From: Pomphorhynchus laevis
Lineage: Eukaryota > Acanthocephala > Palaeacanthocephala > Echinorhynchida > Pomphorhynchidae
DNA length: 64,000 nt
Assembly: GCA_012934845.2 (NCBI GenBank)
Contig: WNNJ02003431.1
Location: 124,001 to 188,000 of the forward strand
Reading direction: 5' to 3'
The notes under the pieces were generated by a model. That model worked only from the letters and a program-made list of their open reading frames with translations. It had not been told where the DNA came from and made no database searches. Made by a program: the position numbers and the translations under genes. Positions within the stretch are counted from its first letter, which is position 1, and each line of letters opens with the position of its first letter. Below, in pieces: positions 1-12,067 of the stretch.

Positions 1-2180
1 AGTGTCCATGGTGGCGCGTTTTGTAGGTCGGCTGTAGTTGTGTCTAAACAGAGGATGAACAGGAGTGGCGAGAGATCCGATCCCTGATGAACGCCGACAG
101 TGATTGGGTATGGCAACGACGTTCTCGATTTGCGACGGACTATACTGTTCACGTTAGTGTAGATATGTCGCGCCCATGTTACATACACTTCGGGGACGCC
201 ATGTGATTTTAGAGCATGCCAAATGAAGTCGTGAGGTACGCTGTCGAATGCCTTCTCAAGATTTTGGAACGTTATGTACACAGTCTTATTCTTTTCATTG
301 TGCTTTTCCTGGATCAGGCGGGCTGCATTGATTGCATATGTCGAGGCTCTTCCCTTTACAAATCCGCACCGGTTTGGAGTAATATTTACGATCGTCATAA
401 AGCGGTTGTCGAGCACTTGCTCGAATATTTTCATCGAGTGGCATAGTAGGCGGATCGAGCGGTAGTTCATGAAATCAGCAATGCCGCCTTTGCCCTTCCA
501 AATAGGTACAGTCGTTCTTGTTCAAATGAGTCTGGAATATCGTCATTGGCTGCAATCTTGTTGAATAGCCCAGCGAGGATGGTAGCGCCGTATCGACCAA
601 GTAGTTTCTACGCTACTATTTGGATGTCGTCAGGGCCAGTTGCTTTCTCGTTTTTCATCATTCTGAACGCTGCAGCTACCTCCGCTAATGTTTAATACAC
701 GTGAAAGAATAAGGGCTGCACTAATGATTGGCGGGTAGGAGAATTCAGTATTGCAAATACTGGCGAAGTGTTCACTCCAACTCTGCAAGATTTCGGGTGG
801 ATCTCGGAATATTTGATATCGCCACTCTTTATGAAATTGGACTAGTCGATGCCCTGTGTTGCACGTTGTCGAGATTTGCTGAGGCAATATAACATATTTG
901 CACCCCCTGGCGTGTCGAGATCATCATATAACTTGTTATAATCGGTAGTCTTAGCTTTAGCTACAGCTCGCTTTGCCGTTGTTTTCTTTTTGTGATAACA
1001 TTGATAGTCCTCGCTGTCGTTTGTCTGACGCCACTTATGAAAGCTATTTTCTTTTCTCTGACAATGTGTTGAACGTCCTCATTTCACCACCATACTTATT
1101 TATCGATGCAGTGTGCTCCAGGTATCGTTTTCCCAACTACCTTGCAAGCAATTTCTTTTATCGGCTTTGTTACACTGCGTCTTATATAATTTATCGACTG
1201 GCTTGGGTCGACACCCAGTTGATCAAAATCCGTTTTCAATTCATTCTCGTGCTCTTTTGGTCTCAACCGCTTCATGCGGGTAGGTCCAGTCTTGGACACT
1301 TTGTGATGTTTCCCAATGTCCATTTTTAAGTCTATGACCATGGGCAGATGCTGGGGAGCAACGTTTTCGAATGGTACGACTTTTACATCACACAAAAGCT
1401 TGATATGTTCTCCCCGTATTATCCAGTAATCGATCTGGGTTGACCGGCTGCCACTGATGTAAGTGATCAGATGGGACCGCCTCTTCTTGAAAAACGTATC
1501 TATTACAGCCAGATTGTGCATATCCGCACAATCGTTGATTCAAATCACATTAGTGTTGCGGGCGCCTTAGCCTTCACTTCCGTTTTGATGTTTATATCTG
1601 TAGCGTAAGTGTCCAACATGGCCATTGAGATCGCCGCCTATCAATAGGTACTCATGAGGGGCATTGATCGGATGTGGTCGTCCAAACTGTCCAGGAATTT
1701 ATTCTTGACATCGTCGGAACAGCCTGTCTGAGGTGTGTAACAGTTGATGACCGTTAAGGTCTTGTCAGTATTGATCTTGATGGACATTAGGCGATCAGAG
1801 ATGCGGACGACTTCGGAACCGGCCTCACGCAGCTTGTTGTTGACGACTATGTCAAGTCCGTTTTGATTTGCCGTTGTGCAATTGTAGTAAAGTTTGTATC
1901 CTTCACCGATCACCCTGGCCTTTGCACCCTTCTATTTCGTTTCTTGTATGCAAGCGATATCAAGACGGCGTTCTCTGAAGGCAAATGCCAGTTCGCGGAC
2001 GAGTCCAGTCAGAGTGCCTATGTTTATTGTTGAAAGCCGCATTCGTATTTGGACTCGTTTCCTTAACACGCTTAGTCCATTTGTGGGTAGCCCTTGTAAA
2101 TGTTTCACTCGATTTGAGCAAGGATCGCGCGCCCTGCCTCGGAAGACGCCCTAGTAGAAGTTTAATTTTGAGTTGACATC
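1..2180 (-). mobile_element. RTE-type LINE, 3' part beyond window edge
   Basis: A degenerate non-LTR retrotransposon reads leftwards. The apurinic/apyrimidinic-type endonuclease lies at about 2160-1100: motifs ISDRLMSIKI, VINCYTPQTGCSDD, LIGGDLNGHVG and, further on, STQIDYWI, in the order and spacing typical of RTE/BovB-like elements. The reverse transcriptase follows at about 620-1 with GFVKGRASTYAINAARLIQ, LEKAFDSVPHDFIWHAL and VHQGSDLSPLLFILCLD (the last corresponds to the usual GVHQGSALSPLLF motif). The frame is broken: a stop follows IACIQETK near the start, and the endonuclease and RT blocks lie in more than one frame. The first 5' codons are not identified with confidence. The element continues past position 1, so its 3' end is not seen. 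Family assignment rests on motif recognition only. Confidence 0.85.
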
Positions 2181-2375
2181 TGCATGTTTGATTTTACGAC
2201 GGGTTTGAATTTAGCCGACCTGTCAATAGGGACCACAGTTATTTGCGGTTGGCCTTATCCAGTGTGCAACCAAGCACAATTTAACCTGGCAACAGGTATC
2301 AGCCCGCCGTTAATAGATGGAGGGCATGAATTCACCATGTCGCAGTGCTAGGTCCTCCTTGGGTTTGTGGATTTT

Positions 2376-2407
2376 TATAGAGACTGGGAGCCATCCCAGT
2401 CTCTATA
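2376..2407. repeat. Perfect 14-bp hairpin
   Basis: Arms 2376-2389 and 2394-2407 are exact reverse complements around a 4-nt loop. It sits upstream of the RTE endonuclease block, in sequence probably belonging to the element's 5' region. Role unknown. Confidence 0.8.
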
Positions 2408-2678
2408 ATATTTAGTTCCACCACACAATATCACTAGCGCTAATTGTCCGCGACTGCTTACTATACCAGAAGTCTGGCTTATTTCGCAGCTTTTCTTTAT
2501 ATCTAAAAGAATTTTCTCCATCCGCAACCTGGGGACATGCTCGGTGGCATTAGCAAAGGCCCGAGAAAGAATTAATAATTGATGATAATAAATAAAGGCT
2601 ATTTTAGTTAATTAAAATTACTTTTGTCTAAATAATCACGTAATAATTTAGAATAAACAAATAGAAGAATCGGATAAA

Positions 2679-3818
2679 ATGAAATCAGATATACAGAAGA
2701 TTAATAAGATACTTAACACCTATGATTATGCCTCAGAGTTGTCACCAAATCTATCCGCCTTTGTAAGTTATTCCTTAAGTTTATTTTAAAGTTGTTTTAT
2801 GGGTTTTAATAGATTAAATCTTGCATGTTCGACGAACTCACGAAAAAGCAAGATTACGAAGCAACAAAATGTAACAAAAAACTTTCGGAAAATAACCTCA
2901 AATGTCACAACCACGAAGAACAAGTTGTAAGTTACTGAGATTTTATTACAAGATTCATTCTATGTATTTTTCGAAAGCCAGTTAAATCCAATTCTACTTT
3001 TTATTTATTAGAATTTTAACGCCTATTAAATCTAATGGATTTACACTGGACTCTCAATTATAGTTCATTTAAACCTGGTTTTTTAATCTCAACTATTTAA
3101 ACTATACTTTAAGATTCTATATAATCCAAGCTGTTTCATAACTCTAATTCATTAAAACCAGACTTTTTTACCTCATAAATTTAAAACTCTTTAATTCATT
3201 TAAACCTGTATTTTAGATATTATAGATTTAAACATGTTTAAGATCTAAAACAGGCTTAAACTTTTCTCGTATATCTAATTAATTTACACTAGTCTAAAAT
3301 GTAATATTGAATTTAAGCTCTCCTAAATTGTGCACTTAAGATGAACTGCCAGATCTCATACGCTTAGCTGATGACCTTTATGATTAAATCACTTAAATAT
3401 AAAAACCCTTGTCTTAAGATGTGATCCCTAGAGATCTGTAAATTTATACACAACTGTGCAATTTATTTAAACTTAAAGTTGTATTTTTAAGAATCTGTTA
3501 CAAAAAGAAGTCGATGATAAACAGTCCAGATATAATAGACTTTGTGAGTCTATTACATGGACTACGAAGGAAGAACTTCAAACCCAAGTAGATTTCTATG
3601 AGCGTGAAAAGGAAGAGGTGATAAAAATGATTAAATTGGGTTTTATTTTTATTTTATTTCAGTTAGAGCAACAATATAATGCAGAAGTGTACAGTAACGA
3701 GAGGAATCTCTTCGACATAGATAGACTTGAATGCGACATTGATTTTTACGAGAAAATACACGAACAATTTAAACAATTTGCAGATGATTTGACTATATAT
3801 AAGTAAGCAAATTATCAC

Positions 3819-3884
<66 letters not shown>

Positions 3885-6800
3885 CAGCAATTGTTTCAAT
3901 CGCTGCGATTGAAAAGCGTAATTAGTTAGCGTAATACCAGACTATTAAATACTTATTAAATGTTATAGAATGATGAATTCACACCTATAATCTATTGTTA
4001 AAACTGTTTATTATAAATATAGTGATGATTCTCATATCGAATCCGCAAAACAAGCCGAGTTTCCTCTTTACATTGCAGCGCTAATTCGCTGCATGAGAAA
4101 ACTGATTGCCCATTAATCTCCGGTCGACCGAACTAATTTTTTCCCATAAGCTGCAAAAAAGCCTCTGCGCTGGTGCCAACTGTTCCCAGGTTTTCGATGA
4201 ACATCAGAACAAACTTGCACTGACGATCATCTAAGCCGCTATAGTTGGTACGCTTCACAAGTTCAGCGTGATCAGCAACGGAACTTCCAGAATGTACTGC
4301 GCGATTTGTGACTGGCTACGAGAGTGTTTGGGAATGTAAAGTCCCAAACAAGCACTCACTCCGCCTTTCACGAGAGTAACAAAGCCCATTCGGGCCGCTT
4401 GCCGTTGTCTCTAGTCAAACCGACAGGTTCCAGTCTGGATGGAATTCCTGCGGAGTCTAAGGCCATTCTCACAATTTCATTGACCGCCTTTTGTTTCGTT
4501 ACAGTCTAGCGCATGAGCACTTTTATTCCGGACCGCTTCTCCGCTTATACATCAATGTGATTGAGTACATTGAACGCCAAGCCTGAGTGCAACTGCGGTG
4601 GAAAATGATTGGCCATCAAGCCGAGTGCCAACGGAAGCTATCGATAATGCTTCGGGGAAAGCCGCAGACCATTTTGAAGCGGTAGCAATGAAGCGAGGAC
4701 GAGATTGGGGACTGATTGCTTTGCCGACAAGCATGTGATGACACGCATCGCAATAGTCTCCCATCCATCGTTTTTGAAGCGTTGGCTTCGATGTGATGGT
4801 TGCCTGAAATACAGCGTGCCATTGACCTGTAGTTTTTTCAAAGTCTGGGTCTGGTAAGAGTTGGCGGAGTGTCGGGCAGTTTCCTAGTAGTCTCTTGTTT
4901 AGAAAGTCTCTTGGTTAGTCTCTTAGCTCTCTTGTTAAGCATACGGAAGAGCCGAATGCAGGTATTGCAACTTTTAGCGCTTGTCAGACACCAAGACCTA
5001 CAAGCCTGATCGGTAAGGTAGTTTGCCGCCACGCATCATCAGAAAGCGGTGCATTCAGCACCATGTTCAGTGGACGGCGAACTTCTGCATCGAATGAGTG
5101 TAGTTCCTTGCTCTCAAAGCAGGGTAAACATCGAAGAAGGAAAGCTCTTTTCGGAAGACAGAGCAAGTTTCGCATAAGTAGGAAAGCATCATTGGCACTT
5201 AATTCGATTAATCTTTTACCTGCGTTATGAAGCTCGTTTACGGCTTTACACAGAGCTCCATCAATATTAACTTGTCCTCTAGAAGAGCTTCCAATTGCGT
5301 AGCGTCTTGTGGTAAAACTGTCTGACACCTAGTTAGTTGGCATATGATGTCTCGGCTGAGATCTGGGTTGTCTGTGATTACTTCACACTTTTCGGAATTT
5401 AGCTCTAATCATATTTCAAACCCCGCTGCCTGGATTTTTGGGATGTCTGAGAATATGGTGGATGTAGTACAGCCCAGAACGCAGTCATCTAAGTACTAAA
5501 TATTGATGCAAGACTCCAGAATGTGTGCTAGAGCGTTATCTGCCAAGCAGAAAAGCACTGGACCCTCGGATCACCCTGTTGGATGCCTTCGCAGAATATA
5601 ATGTACCCACTACTAAATATAAGAATACTCTGGAGGGCGTAGCATATGTTAACGAATGGTAGGATATAAGGAACATGGCGCGCGACGTTAAGCAAGACTG
5701 TTTATCTGCTTACGCAATTGAAGGCATTATAAAAATTCAGTTTAACTATTGCTTGGTTCAGAGTTGCGATGCCGCGCAGAAACGTACGAGGAATGTACTG
5801 CTGCCTCGATACCGCATCGTTAGCCTACGCCTAACTGAACCGGAAGAAGTTGATCGACAAGTAACTCGTTAGCGAGCTGGCTTGCGAGCTTGGCGCTATG
5901 CAACGAATGGTAAATCCCACTGCATTCGTCCGAATGTCACCGTATATTTTGAGAAGGCGAGTAGTCTGCCTCCACAAAGAATTTTGTCAACATTTTCCGG
6001 CACCAGCCCACTCAGGATAGTCGAAATCAAGTTCGCCAATGCTTTGGAAAGATTAATCGCAGGCGCGCCCGCAGAATGCCCAAGAAGGTCTCGTAGATGC
6101 ATAGGACTCAGGCCATTCGGGCCTGCTGCTGAAGATATCGGGAAGGACTGCAGTGTTGATGATAGAGACACAACAGTAACAATCATCCCCACTCGGGTTC
6201 TAGATTAAAATACCGTCTATATGTTGTAAGACGTCGAGGAGAATGCTTCGCCCTCAGTGCAGATGTAGTGATTTCGTCGTTTTGCAGCGGGTTAGCGTCA
6301 CTGCATACCATTCGAACTGCTCCGGGAATGTCACTGTCTTCCATTTTTTCAGATACTTATCGACGTAGCTGATCTCCGGAAGTTTTATCAGAATAGCTGC
6401 GGCTTTGTTGTTTATTATTCTTTTGGTTTTTAATTGAAGATGATATCTGGCACAAGCTTCGCGAATCTACCCTGCGATAGATCCAATTGAAGAAGGGTTC
6501 TGAATCTTCTTTGGCACACTGAGCGCGGTTTCTGGAAAGCAAAATAGATTCTATTACGCCGACTCCTCCGTCGTTAGCGCTACAACTGCACTCATTAACT
6601 CAGAGAGCTTCGCGGCTACAGCTGGCCTGGCCCCTCGTGGAATACATCTTACTGCACGCACTCGGTCCGCCAGAAATTTCGCGCACATTGTGACGTTCAA
6701 AACGATGCGCTGACAACATACAGAGCACTGGGAACGTATGTGCTTGCGGCTGCGTGCAGCGGTTGTGCAATCGTAGATTGCAGCTTCTAGACGGTCGTGA

Positions 6801-9800
6801 GTTGCATCGGCAGCTCGGTCGTTTATTGCAGCGGCTGTAAGGTCGTTAGTTGCGCCGGCGAGACGGTCGTGATTAGCACCAGAAGCTCGATCGTTCATTG
6901 CAGCAGCTTGGAGTCATTAGCTTAAACGAAAATTTGATCGTTTATTGCGGCTGCAGATCGGTCGTTTACTGCAGCGGCTGGCGGTCCTTAGTTTCAGCAG
7001 CTGTTCGGTCGATTATTGCAGCGGCGACACGTCCGTTCATTGCAAAGGCTGCGACGACGTTAGTTGCAGCGGATGTACGGTCGTTTATAGCAGCGGCTGT
7101 CCGATATTTTATTGCAGCGACAGTTCGATCTTTTATTGCAGCGACAGTTCGATCTTTTATTGCAGCGACAGTTCGATCGTTTAAACAGCAAATATGAAAT
7201 TTTTGTTCTGTAGGTGCTAACATACTGTATGTTAAAAACTTTGAAAACTTATTGTAAGTAGTTAATATTTCAATAGCTGCTGCTATCATCATCATGAACT
7301 TTAGTTTCGCAACACGAAAAAGTTTCTTATCTTAAAGTGTTATCGTACAACATTAAAAACGAAAGAAGACCCTGTATAAGAAACTATCACATCAAATGAA
7401 TTGTACCAACATATTTTCACCAAGTAATACAAAATTCAAACCACAAAACAAAAATATATAGCCACAAATCAAAACAAATATAATTTATTAAGTTCAATTA
7501 ACTATAAAAATTATATAAAAAACAATAAATTTGATAGAATATTTTTAAGATAAAATCTGTTTTACTAATATACATCACTTCATTCTTTTATATAAATTAA
7601 GCCTCTTGTATAATACACGAAAGGTAATCACTTTCATACGATAGAATAGAGGTCTTATCAAAATTATGTTCTAAATTTATTTCATGTTGTGTTAAAGCAC
7701 CTTTGTGTTAAGATGCGTTTTTCCAATCCCTGTCCAGTTTGACCGATATAAGAGGCGGAACAATTATCACATGATATCTTATAAACAACAGAAATATTCG
7801 GTTTTAATTTGAAAATATTATTAAATGTATAATACTAAAAAAAAGCTTATATCACTTCGAGTGCTAATTATCTTATATGCTAATGCTTTTTAAATCGTAT
7901 AAATGATTAGACAATTTTTAAACCGTCTTTAAAACCTTTAGTAGCGATTTTCAATGAGTGAGCTATTAGCCAATAGCATCCATACGGAAAGTAAACATTT
8001 TGTTGAGATATTTCCTGACCTCTTCGACTAACTTGTATTTTAGCTGGCTACATAATAGCTTCAGATATGAGGTCGCATTACGACAGAAAGCATGCTGTCC
8101 GGACAACTCCACATGGCGGGACTCATCAGTGGACGTCCCTGTATCATTGTTGTTTCGTCCCTCAGCATGCACTAGGGAAGTAAACAGATGCAAGCACATA
8201 GTTTTATTTCGAATATTTACGAAAACTCCAATAGATTCAAGAAAACATATTTGTTTATAAATTCTGCAGCGGATCGTTAAGAATACAAATAAGAATTAAT
8301 TTTAAAAAATTAAAAATTAATTTTTAAATTTTAATTTAATGATTTTGTTTAAACTAAAAATAAAATTAATCTTGTTTCTATTTATATAAAAAGAAACAAG
8401 ATTACAGTCTTGTAGTGCATATATTTGTAATACATTTGATTCTAATGATTTCAAAATTAAACATTTTAAATATCATTGAATTAAACAATTACTAATTCAG
8501 AGAAACAAAGCAGCAGATAGAAGACACCACTAATGAGATACATCAAATAAATCTAAGAATTGAAAATATCGAAACTGAAGAACGTATTGCTCGAATGGAA
8601 GGGAAACTCATAGAACGGCAACTGGCATCATACAATGATAATAAACAATCAACAAAATTAAATGATCTCAAATTGTAAGGATTTCTTACTTTAGAATATC
8701 TAATTACTGCAATTTAATATTATTAAACATAATTAAGATGATTTGTTTTGGCGAAGCATCCCAAGAGTGCAAATTAAAAAATGATGTTATTGATATTTCG
8801 GCTAGACACGCAGCCATTTTCAATTGTATTTATATCTAAGACAATTTTTTAACCAGTTTAATTAGTTTAATTGGTTAAAATTTTTCTTATATATAAATAC
8901 TTACGATTAAAAGTGGCTGCGTGCCCAGCCAAAATATCGATAACATTATTTTTTGATTTGCAATCGCGGGATGCTTCTCCAATAACATATTGATTTTACT
9001 CCGAATGTAATCTTGCTTGATAATTAAGAAATCTTAAGAGTTTTTAAATATGAAGTATTAATGAATATAGAACTTCATTTTTTCATTTAATCATTTATTT
9101 AAAAATAATTAATAATTAATGTTTTTGGTCATTTATTTTTATACAGAACATTTCTAAAGCACTTTGTTGTTAAATAGGTGTTCAACGCCATAAATTCCTC
9201 TTAGCAAATAAATGATTCAACCAAAGATTGTTATGATTTAACCAAAGATTGATGTTTAGTAAGTCCTGAATGACCTACTAAGTTATCCTAAATGTCAAAT
9301 ATCCGGGCACATTTGTATGTTTTAAACTACAAATTTCAGTATGTTTTAAACTACAAATTTCAACAAACCGCATAATTTTTCTTACGTTTTGTAGAAGAAA
9401 CCCTTGACAGGGACAGAGTTGACTTTCTCATGTAATCTTTCTTCGCTATTTCACACTCATTGCTCGTTAAATAATCTGAATTTTTGGGTCGAAGAATAAT
9501 GGCCGAAACCTAATAACATAACAGTTTCTTCTGATGACCTCTAATCCTAATTATGATACATCTTCTGTTATTTATTGGTCAATTCATAAAAATTGAATGT
9601 TATTTTAAATTTCAATTTAAAATTTTAACTTTATATAAATTATATGAAATCTTATATAACAATTATTATTTATTATTTAATTTATTTATATATTTTATAA
9701 TTATATTAAATACGTAGACTCAGTTAGCTGATTTGATTTAACTAATTCGTAAAAAGTCGCTAACTTGAATTTTTAAAATAAATCTAATCACACAAAATTA

Positions 9801-10251
9801 TTTGATGTACTGAATTGTAAGTCAAGTTTAGCAAATTTAAAAATTATAAGGCAAGTTTAGTTAAATTTTATTAAATATTAATTTTTTCAACTTAAATTTT
9901 ATTATTTAGTGATTTCCACTGATTCCAGCAGGAAGGGTATTTTCATTAACGAGTATTAACAATGAATAATAGTGTTTTTCTGCAACTTATGTTGTGATAT
10001 TCTAAAATTAAATGATATAATTACTGTCTTTATCTGTTCACGTTAGACAAATGAAATCTCTGGAGCAGCAATTATCTGAAATAGAGATAAACGAGTCTGA
10101 AATGCAGTCTCAAGCTGACACTATAAATAGCAAACGAACCAACGAGTCAGGACAACTACGAATTCTATATGACGATTACACACACAAAGTTAACCTGTTG
10201 AATAGTTTGGCTTCTTTTATTAATGGAAATATGCTGAAAGAAGGTTCATAA
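2679..10251 (+). CDS. Six-exon gene for a 280-aa coiled-coil protein
   Basis: Exons 2679-2762, 2813-2926, 3492-3617, 3663-3802, 8501-8674 and 10047-10251 join in one frame from ATG to TAA (843 nt with stop). Every junction has GT/AG ends and the phases agree (0,0,0,2,2), which is the main evidence for the model. The product starts MKSDIQKINKIL and is rich in E, K, Q, N and I from about residue 30 to the end, with heptad-like patterns in exons 3-6 (LEQQYNAEVYSNE, TEERIARMEGKLIERQL, MKSLEQQLSEIEINESEM). No signal peptide or membrane segment is visible. It resembles rod-like cytoskeletal, kinetochore or ciliary coiled-coil proteins, but I do not recognise the family. Introns 1 and 3 are only 50 and 45 bp; intron 4 is 4.7 kb and full of retroelement relics. 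An AATAAA lies 80 bp past the stop. A longer 5' exon cannot be excluded. Confidence 0.82.
3822..3882. repeat. (TA)n microsatellite, about 30 units
   Basis: An uninterrupted TA run 20 bp inside intron 4 of the coiled-coil gene, immediately followed by a short hairpin with arms cgcagc and gctgcg. Confidence 0.97.
4000..6550 (-). mobile_element. Family X reverse-transcriptase element relic (YLDD subtype)
   Basis: Reading leftwards inside intron 4: an RT-entry region at about 6192-5896 (SAAGPNGLSPMHLRDLLGHS, then LGHSAGAPAI and ALANLISTILSGLVPENV); RT core fragments at about 5880-5330 including an YLDD-like box (NIxYLDDCVLGCTT) and LNSEKCEVITDNP; and a C-terminal block at 5328-4984 (KRLIELSANDAFLLMRNLL, DDAWRQTTLPIRLVGLGV). 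A further block at 4764-4552 carries a cysteine cluster and RLDGQSF. From memory this order (AGPDGL..., YLDD, SLPxxLGGLG, then a C-terminal nuclease-like part) defines an RT family found in many animals whose class I cannot name with certainty. It is heavily decayed. Elements in the same region share strand with the repeat-containing open frames at 7295-6357, which may be its 5' coding part. Confidence 0.7.
6357..7295 (-). pseudogene. Repeat-bearing open frames upstream of the family X RT
   Basis: Minus-strand open stretches 7295-6966, 6898-6554 and 6542-6357 lie directly 5' of the family X RT. The first two are built of 9-residue units (consensus AAIKDRTVA), about 16 copies in all, grading into a non-repeated cysteine-bearing segment (QCSVCCQRIVLNVTMC). 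It may be the N-terminal coding region of the RT element, or an unrelated expressed repeat. No known domain is recognised. Confidence 0.4.
6770..7187. repeat. 27-bp minisatellite, about 16 copies, graded
   Basis: Units resemble ttgcagcgacagttcgatct plus about 7 further bases. The three units at 7105-7187 are nearly identical; units become steadily more divergent towards 6770. Because 27 is a multiple of three the array encodes a 9-residue repeat on the minus strand. Confidence 0.85.
7600..7810 (-). mobile_element. Penelope-like element GIY-YIG nuclease relic
   Basis: Minus-strand translation contains VVYKISCDNCSASYIGQTG, followed by LEKRI and, downstream, SYESDYLSCIIQEA. A cysteine pair before the (S/F)YIG box and a later E..Y......EA stretch are the hallmark of GIY-YIG nucleases of Penelope-like retroelements. 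Only this domain is recognisable, with stops inside it. It lies within intron 4 of the coiled-coil gene; the matching RT is not seen next to it. Confidence 0.72.
7811..8500. other. Intron sequence with one strong hairpin
   Basis: AT-rich intron 4 sequence without a recognisable gene. A hairpin with perfect 12-bp arms (8368-8379 and 8392-8403; aatcttgtttct) stands about 100 bp before the exon 5 acceptor at 8500. Confidence 0.7.
8753..8977. repeat. Fold-back (MITE-like) element, 225 bp
   Basis: Arms of about 68 bp (8753-8820 and 8909-8977) are inverted copies at roughly 85 percent identity, both starting gaagcatccc outside and ending in gcagcca inside. The middle is itself weakly palindromic. 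It lies in intron 5 of the coiled-coil gene. No coding capacity. A non-autonomous DNA transposon is the simplest reading, but no target duplication was confirmed. Confidence 0.75.
9485..9740 (+). repeat. R4 dispersed element, copy 1
   Basis: Begins with gggtcgaagaataatggccg and the block gccgaaacc, contains acctctaatcc and ttattggtcaattcataaaa, ends at tagactcagttagctgattt. The same ordered blocks recur at 15423, 18672, 18985, 24983 and 54119. It lies in intron 5 of the coiled-coil gene. Confidence 0.8.
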
Positions 10252-10330
10252 TACTAAAGTTTGGCTTTATTCCTCTAAATACTGACATTTTTATTGGAAA
10301 CAGTACGAACTATATACTAACAATGTATCA

Positions 10331-10336
10331 AATAAA
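10331..10336 (+). terminator. Poly(A) signal AATAAA of the coiled-coil gene
   Basis: Canonical AATAAA 80 bp after the TAA stop of the six-exon gene, in otherwise non-coding sequence; a likely cleavage signal. Confidence 0.6.
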
Positions 10337-10618
10337 GATGTATTAAATAACTTAATTTAACCTAAACACTTTTGAAAACATATTTTATATTTAGCTACTA
10401 AACAAAGTTCTCTTTAATTTCTTTAGTTTCTATCAATTGTGATCGAAAACAAATCAAAATTAAGCAACAAGAATATATAATTTGAAACGGTAATTTGTGA
10501 ATATAATACGTCAATATATCTTCTCTTACCACTATTCCCATTTACTCATTTTCCTAAATCACCTGAATTTTAAAATGTTTGCTTAAATCAATTTACCAAA
10601 ACACTTGTAATTTGATAC

Positions 10619-12067
10619 ATGAATCGTAAGTCAATATTCAGGTAAGTCGAACAAAATAAGATGTATCTTAAATACACTATCGACGTAGCAAGGTTATCGA
10701 CTAGTTAATCATAACATTACTATTTTTAAATTAGTAGAAATATTTGTATTGGAATAGAAGATATTTGTTGTATTAACGGAAGAATGCGGTAAAACCAAAA
10801 ACAATTTAAATCTTCGATTATAAATTTCCTTTGAACCTTTTCACACTAAAGTTCTTCCAGAAAAAATCATCAAAAATTCATCCTGTGTTTGAGTGAAAAT
10901 TTTAGTCATTTAGGAGTAACGAAAATATTCCAAAAATTTAAAATATTAATTAGTAATATTTATCTAATTTATATTTTAATAAAAGATAAAAATGATTAAT
11001 AATGAATTTATATAACTCTTTGAAAATAACCTTCTCCCAACAAAAAGGATGTTAGGAATTTACTATAATTTTTAACACTTAGATATACGGAATAAATCAA
11101 TTTCAAGTCAAATATCAGAAAGAATCATGATAATTATTAATAATAGGATATCAATAAAGAGATTGAAACATCTTTAATTATATTTAACTGATATATTTAA
11201 ATAATATATAAACAATTCGTTAATTTATAATTGAGATTTTAGTTATTTTGGTCACGTTTAACTTATTTTATCAAAACATTTGCTAAATTTATCTTAGCCA
11301 TGTATTCGACTTAGACAATATAAATAAAGATTATATATTATATATTTAATTTTATATAATACAATATATTATATCAAATTTATATTTTATATCCTCTAAC
11401 GAATATAAAATTGAATGTAAATTCACGCCCTTCTCTACAGACTTGAAATAATAGAAGATATTGAATTACTTATTCTAACTTCTACGAAAAACAATATTAC
11501 ATCTCTTATCATGAATATATACAGTGAATGCAACCCGAAATTCGACATCGAAGTCCCTACTGAATATGTATATCTTAGTCATATCGTATGATGACCAATT
11601 ATGATCACATACCTAAAATAATTCAATACGCCACAAAGTTACGTTGAAATATCCGGAAGTGTAATTCAATACACAGCGTCAATCATCATGCCAGTTTCGT
11701 TTTTCATGTATAACGCAGTATAATTTACAGATTATAGTTTGAATTTGAACTATGATAATTCTACATTCTAATGATCGAAAAATGTAAAGCATAGCAATCT
11801 TTTTAGAAAGATTTGAAGTTCAATTTCATCCTTTTTACAAAAATCGTAATAAACGTTTTATTTTGCTATGAAGTTTATATCGAATACTTTCTGTCGCATT
11901 TATTACTGCTTAATGTTCAATACGAAAGAGACTACCTCAACCAACAGAAGCTTCAAATGAACAGAAATATATTTAATGCAAATTGCATCAAAATGATTTA
12001 TTATTCCAAATCTACGAAGATATGCCTATATTTCTCTATGACTATATACGCACATCCGGAAACATGA
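10619..12067 (+). CDS. Tentative three-exon gene, unknown product
   Basis: Exon 10619-10641 (MNRKSIF plus two bases, then a strong GTAAGT donor), exon 11441-11585 after the acceptor ttctctacag, and exon 11807-12067 after tctttttag join in frame (phases 2 and 0) to give about 143 residues ending HPET. The middle exon is the most convincing: 48 open codons in very AT-rich DNA with mixed composition (KNNITSLIMNIYSECNPKFD). The last exon is hydrophobic at its start and basic later (YERDYLNQQKLQMNRN). I recognise no family. Phase agreement could be chance; alternative acceptors exist before the last exon, and the middle frame could also end at 11591 without splicing. It lies between two better-supported genes on the same strand. 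Confidence 0.35.

Noticed and set aside
3663-3899. Minus-strand frame rich in IY
   Set aside because: It is the TA microsatellite read as codons, opposite exon 4 of the coiled-coil gene.
9485-9560. Hammerhead ribozyme in R4
   Set aside because: GAAA and CTGATGA occur near each other in copy 1, but the second motif is not kept in copies 3, 4 and 5 and the stems do not form convincingly.
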